Shown here piece after piece: positions 7,696-8,854 of a stretch of DNA of 8,854 bases (position 1 is its first letter; each line of letters begins with the position of its first letter). Position numbers and translations under genes: made by a program. The notes below the pieces were generated by a model. It saw nothing but the letters and a program-made list of their open reading frames with translations. It searched no databases and was not told where the DNA came from. The DNA comes from Alphaproteobacteria bacterium (GTDB taxonomy: Bacteria > Pseudomonadota > Alphaproteobacteria > UBA828), in assembly GCA_029937205.1 (NCBI GenBank), contig JAPYQV010000086.1, positions 1-8,854 of the forward strand. The letters are read 5' to 3'.

Positions 7696-8481
7696 TCAAT
7701 GCACGCTCAGTCCGGCGCAGACATTGATCGCCTGCCCAGTGACATAGGTACCGCCCGGACCGGCAAGATAGACCGCCATGTCGGCAACGGCCTGCGGCGG
7801 GATGATTTCGCTCAACATATTCAGACGCATGCTTTCGTCGAACACCTTTTCATAGGGCTCATTCATATCGCGGGCAATATCCTGATGTACGTCCACCGCC
7901 ATCTTGGTATCGATCCAGCCGGGACAAATTGCATTCACGCGAATCCCTTGCGGGCCGACCTCGGCCGCGAGGCAACGTACGAAACCAACCAGACCGTGCT
8001 TGGTGGTGTTATAGGCCGTCCACTCCGCGTCCGCCGTCTTGGCATTGGTCGAGGCGTTGAAAAGTTGAACGCCACCGGTGCCCTGTTCAATCATCGTCGG
8101 CAGGGTGAATTTGGAGACCAGAAACGGCGCCTTCAAGTTCACATCCATGATGTTGTCCCAGAAGGATTCCTCCATCTCGACGACTTTCTTATAGTCGCCC
8201 ACGCCGGCATTGTTCATGACGATATCGATCCCGCCAAGGCGCTCGATGGCTTCGGCGCACATCGTCTCGATAGCGCGACTGTCGGTTAGGTCGGCAGCGA
8301 CGGCAAAGGCCGAGCCGCCCTCTGCCGCAATGGCCGCGAGGGTTTCCGCACTACGCTCAAGGCTCCGTGCCTGCACAGCGACTGTGGCACCCTCCCGTGC
8401 GTAGGATTCAGCGATGGCACGCCCCATGCCGCTCGCCGCGCCGGTGACCAGCGCGCGTTTTTCCGTCAACATTCCCGTCAT
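7696..8481 (-). CDS. Classical SDR-family oxidoreductase
   Basis: With ATG 8479-8481 as the start the protein is 261 residues, normal for classical SDRs. It has the cofactor motif TGAASGMG (13-20), NNAG (90-93), the structural N115, catalytic S144, Y157 and K161, and the P187-G188 turn of the cofactor loop. A38-R39 at the end of the second strand hints at NADP(H) preference. The family includes 3-oxoacyl-ACP reductase-like and sugar or alcohol dehydrogenases, and I cannot narrow the substrate. A start 10 codons upstream (TTG 8509-8511) is less likely: that codon overlaps the -10 box, while ATG 8481 has a GGAGAAAG site 3 nt before it. The gene is transcribed toward the epimerase gene, 148 nt away. 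Confidence 0.88.
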   Translation of the reverse strand: MTGMLTEKRALVTGAASGMGRAIAESYAREGATVAVQARSLERSAETLAAIAAEGGSAFAVAADLTDSRAIETMCAEAIERLGGIDIVMNNAGVGDYKKVVEMEESFWDNIMDVNLKAPFLVSKFTLPTMIEQGTGGVQLFNASTNAKTADAEWTAYNTTKHGLVGFVRCLAAEVGPQGIRVNAICPGWIDTKMAVDVHQDIARDMNEPYEKVFDESMRLNMLSEIIPPQAVADMAVYLAGPGGTYVTGQAINVCAGLSVH

Positions 8482-8484
8482 GTG

Positions 8485-8492
8485 CTTTCTCC
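8485..8492 (-). promoter_or_regulatory. Ribosome binding site of the classical SDR gene
   Basis: On the minus strand GGAGAAAG precedes ATG 8481 by 3 nt, so the GGAGA core is 6 nt away. It supports the 261-residue start over the upstream TTG. Confidence 0.7.
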
Positions 8493-8510
8493 AATCATCA
8501 TGTTGCGTCA

Positions 8511-8539
8511 ATTATAGAAGTCGCCGGAATTGCCGGCAA
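8511..8539 (-). promoter_or_regulatory. Sigma70-like promoter of the classical SDR gene
   Basis: On the minus strand TTGCCG (8539-8534) and TATAAT (8516-8511) are separated by exactly 17 nt. The -10 is a perfect consensus match and the -35 matches 4 of 6 positions. Transcription would start near 8504, giving a leader of roughly 23 nt that contains the GGAGAAAG site. Confidence 0.6.
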
Positions 8540-8540
8540 T
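8529..8540. promoter_or_regulatory. Perfect 12-bp palindrome over the -35 box, candidate operator
   Basis: ATTGCCGGCAAT is identical to its reverse complement and covers the whole -35 hexamer of the SDR promoter. A dimeric regulator bound here would block RNA polymerase. The regulator is not in the window; a divergent gene starting just past 8854 is one candidate. I saw no second copy in the window. Confidence 0.4.
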
Positions 8541-8811
8541 AACTGAGAGGTGGGAAAATATTTGGAAGCACCGGAAACGGATTTCCCGATTTATTTGCTA
8601 TCCAACTCGGAGCGATAATGCCAATTCAAAACTGCGGGCGGTGTTGAGATATGAGTCTATTTCCACAGGCTGATGCATGAAGATTACCGGATTATGGATG
8701 TTAAATGGTATCGCAGGCGACCGCCATCACTGTGGTGTCGAATTTTCGAAAGAGGCATGAACCGGTAGCCTGATCGTCACTTTCAAACCACCGAGCCTTT
8801 GTCCGTCGTCA

Positions 8812-8817
8812 TATAAT
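8812..8817 (+). promoter_or_regulatory. Possible -10 element for a gene beyond the window end
   Basis: A consensus TATAAT lies about 25 nt before a strong ribosome binding site. The sequence 16-18 nt upstream (around CACCGA) does not resemble a -35 box, so an activator would be needed, or the match is chance. Confidence 0.3.
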
Positions 8818-8841
8818 TTGGAACAAACTGCGGCCTGATCT

Positions 8842-8850
8842 AAAGGAGGA
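8842..8850 (+). promoter_or_regulatory. Strong ribosome binding site of a gene starting just outside the window
   Basis: AAAGGAGGA is a near-complete match to the anti-Shine-Dalgarno sequence. With only four bases left, the start codon should fall within a few bases after 8854. This implies a plus-strand gene divergent from the classical SDR gene. Confidence 0.55.
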
Positions 8851-8854
8851 TCTG

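Larger units (their letters stand above)
8482..8854. other. A+T-rich regulatory intergenic region
   Basis: No supported gene lies here. It contains the promoter and palindrome of the minus-strand SDR gene near 8511-8540, a small stem (GGAAA-CGGA-TTTCC, 8573-8586), a short inverted repeat TCGAA-TT-TTCGA (8738-8749), and a plus-strand TATAAT and strong Shine-Dalgarno at the far end. A 27-codon frame at 8677-8760 has no good ribosome site. Its base composition is more A+T-rich than the flanking genes, as expected for a divergent control region. Confidence 0.6.

Noticed and set aside
7672..8289. Plus-strand frame of 205 codons across the classical SDR gene
   Set aside because: It is a shadow of a gene whose NNAG and YxxxK motifs are intact on the other strand.
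8573..8586. Small hairpin GGAAA-CGGA-TTTCC
   Set aside because: A 5-bp stem without a T-tract or nearby gene end is expected by chance; it is mentioned only in the intergenic description.
8677..8760. 27-codon plus-strand frame in the intergenic region
   Set aside because: There is no Shine-Dalgarno at useful spacing and no recognisable features in the peptide.
8817..8834. Possible sigma54 promoter (TTGGAAC...TGCGG)
   Set aside because: The GG and GC elements are about two bases too close for the fixed -24/-12 spacing.

Overview
The window looks like a chromosomal stretch from a GC-rich proteobacterium, most likely an alphaproteobacterium. This rests on GC-rich codon use, Shine-Dalgarno starts, tightly packed translationally coupled genes and the C1/N-methyl amino acid content; no rRNA or other taxonomic marker is present. 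I see no tRNA, CRISPR array, insertion sequence or phage gene.

Positions 1-6551 hold one plus-strand operon of four genes. The first is cut by the window start. It encodes an iron-sulfur protein (ferredoxin-like double [4Fe-4S] module plus heterodisulfide-reductase-type CCG domains, resembling DgcB) fused through a helical and Pro/Ala-rich linker to a complete electron transfer flavoprotein beta subunit. Next come etfA (ETF alpha), an 815-residue dimethylglycine/sarcosine dehydrogenase-like flavoprotein with a C-terminal folate-binding GcvT module, and an aminoglycoside-phosphotransferase/choline-kinase-fold kinase. Junctions are 2 nt, a 4-nt overlap and 2 nt, so the genes are almost certainly co-transcribed and coupled. 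The simplest reading is a self-contained N-demethylation unit. The dehydrogenase oxidises an N-methyl group and passes the one-carbon unit to tetrahydrofolate. Its electrons go to the co-encoded ETF and then to the iron-sulfur module tethered to EtfB. The kinase may act on the substrate or a related amino alcohol. The actual substrate cannot be read from sequence.

Positions 6564-8481 hold two minus-strand genes convergent with the operon: an extended short-chain dehydrogenase/reductase (NAD-dependent epimerase/dehydratase type, 6564-7547) and, 148 nt upstream of it, a classical SDR oxidoreductase (7696-8481). The classical SDR has a well-formed sigma70-like promoter (TTGCCG, 17 nt, TATAAT) whose -35 box lies inside a perfect 12-bp palindrome, a likely operator.

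Positions 8482-8854 form a more A+T-rich intergenic region. It ends in a very strong plus-strand ribosome binding site, so a divergent gene should begin just beyond the window.

The most notable points are the Fe-S/CCG-EtfB fusion, the loss of every expected cysteine in its first CCG domain, and the bundling of a dedicated ETF with its dehydrogenase.
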